NCBI GenBank assembly: GCA_001797845.1
Contig: MGQN01000010.1
Location: forward strand, 32,400 to 47,328
Length of the DNA: 14,929 bases
Source of the DNA: Deltaproteobacteria bacterium RBG_16_44_11
GTDB taxonomy: Bacteria > Desulfobacterota > Syntrophia > Syntrophales > Smithellaceae
Direction of reading: 5' to 3'
Each line of letters starts with the position of its first letter. Position 1 is the first letter of the stretch. This document shows positions 14,200 through 14,929 of this stretch, piece after piece. The translations under genes were made by a program, and so were the position numbers. The notes under the pieces are model-generated. The model worked only from the letters and a program-made list of their open reading frames with translations, was not told where the DNA came from and searched no databases.

Positions 14200-14219
14200 A
14201 AGGAAGAGAAATCTTCCTT
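14200..14219 (+). other. perfect hairpin with GAAA tetraloop just before 16S rRNA
   Basis: AAGGAAGA (14200-14207), loop GAAA (14208-14211), TCTTCCTT (14212-14219) form an 8-base-pair stem closed by a GNRA tetraloop. Eight bases separate it from the predicted 16S 5' end. It is probably part of the leader structure that guides 5' end maturation. Confidence 0.6.
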
Positions 14220-14227
14220 CTAGGATT

Positions 14228-14929
<702 letters not shown>

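Larger units (their letters stand above)
13747..14227 (+). promoter_or_regulatory. rRNA operon control region and 16S leader
   Basis: This 481-base stretch has no convincing protein gene. Just after tyrS, ATCCGT occurs three times (13747, 13781, 13790). Two promoters then appear, listed separately. Between them lie three inverted repeats: CTCTG-TTCGT-CAGAG (13932-13946), ATTGAAA-TT-TTTCAAT (13965-13980), and a bulged hairpin of CCGAT/AACT with AGTTATCGG (13988-14013). After the second promoter a boxA-like GGCTCTTTGGAA (14118-14129) probably serves ribosomal antitermination. A perfect hairpin lies just before 16S. No tRNA gene is seen here. Confidence 0.7.

Overview
The window is a housekeeping stretch of a bacterial chromosome, about 45% GC by eye. 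The 16S rRNA 5' part, the order zapB-like/zapA/6S RNA/rny/ymdB/tyrS and the paired CNNM-CBS proteins point to the former Deltaproteobacteria (Desulfobacterota). A Syntrophales/Smithella-like lineage is my best guess; it is an inference from remembered 16S character and was not searched.

Layout. (1) 1-2416, minus strand: purH, purE and a left-truncated tsaC/sua5 (tRNA t6A synthesis) form one tight operon. (2) 2566-3108, plus strand: a cytoplasmic cyclophilin, divergent from purH. (3) 3146-4471, minus strand: purD, an archaeal-looking GAR synthetase with its own near-consensus sigma70 promoter. (4) 4673-9005, plus strand: two CNNM/CBS/CorC membrane proteins joined by an ATGA overlap, then a single-domain GlmU-type uridylyltransferase, then a tRNA-dihydrouridine synthase that starts directly after the preceding stop codon. 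(5) 9108-12443, then tyrS to 13746, plus strand: a ZapB-like coiled-coil protein, ZapA, a 6S RNA with a promoter inside the end of zapA, a 213-base structured leader, RNase Y, a YmdB-type phosphodiesterase and tyrosyl-tRNA synthetase. (6) 13747-14929: an rRNA operon control region with two promoters, inverted repeats and a boxA-like element, then the first ~700 nt of 16S rRNA, cut by the window edge.

How the parts fit together. PurD, PurH and PurE are three enzymes of de novo IMP synthesis. TsaC, Dus, TyrRS, RNase Y, 6S RNA and the rRNA operon all serve translation or RNA metabolism. ZapA and the ZapB-like protein act at the FtsZ ring. The GlmU-like enzyme supplies UDP-GlcNAc for the envelope.

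I found no defence system, CRISPR array, transposon, prophage or other plainly new multi-gene system. The points most worth a second look are smaller: the archaeal-type PurD, the second CNNM protein that has lost its GExxPK motif, the GlmU half-enzyme in frame with Dus across one stop codon, the run of non-ATG starts from 4673 to 9635, the 6S RNA locus, and the long-range stem in the rny leader.
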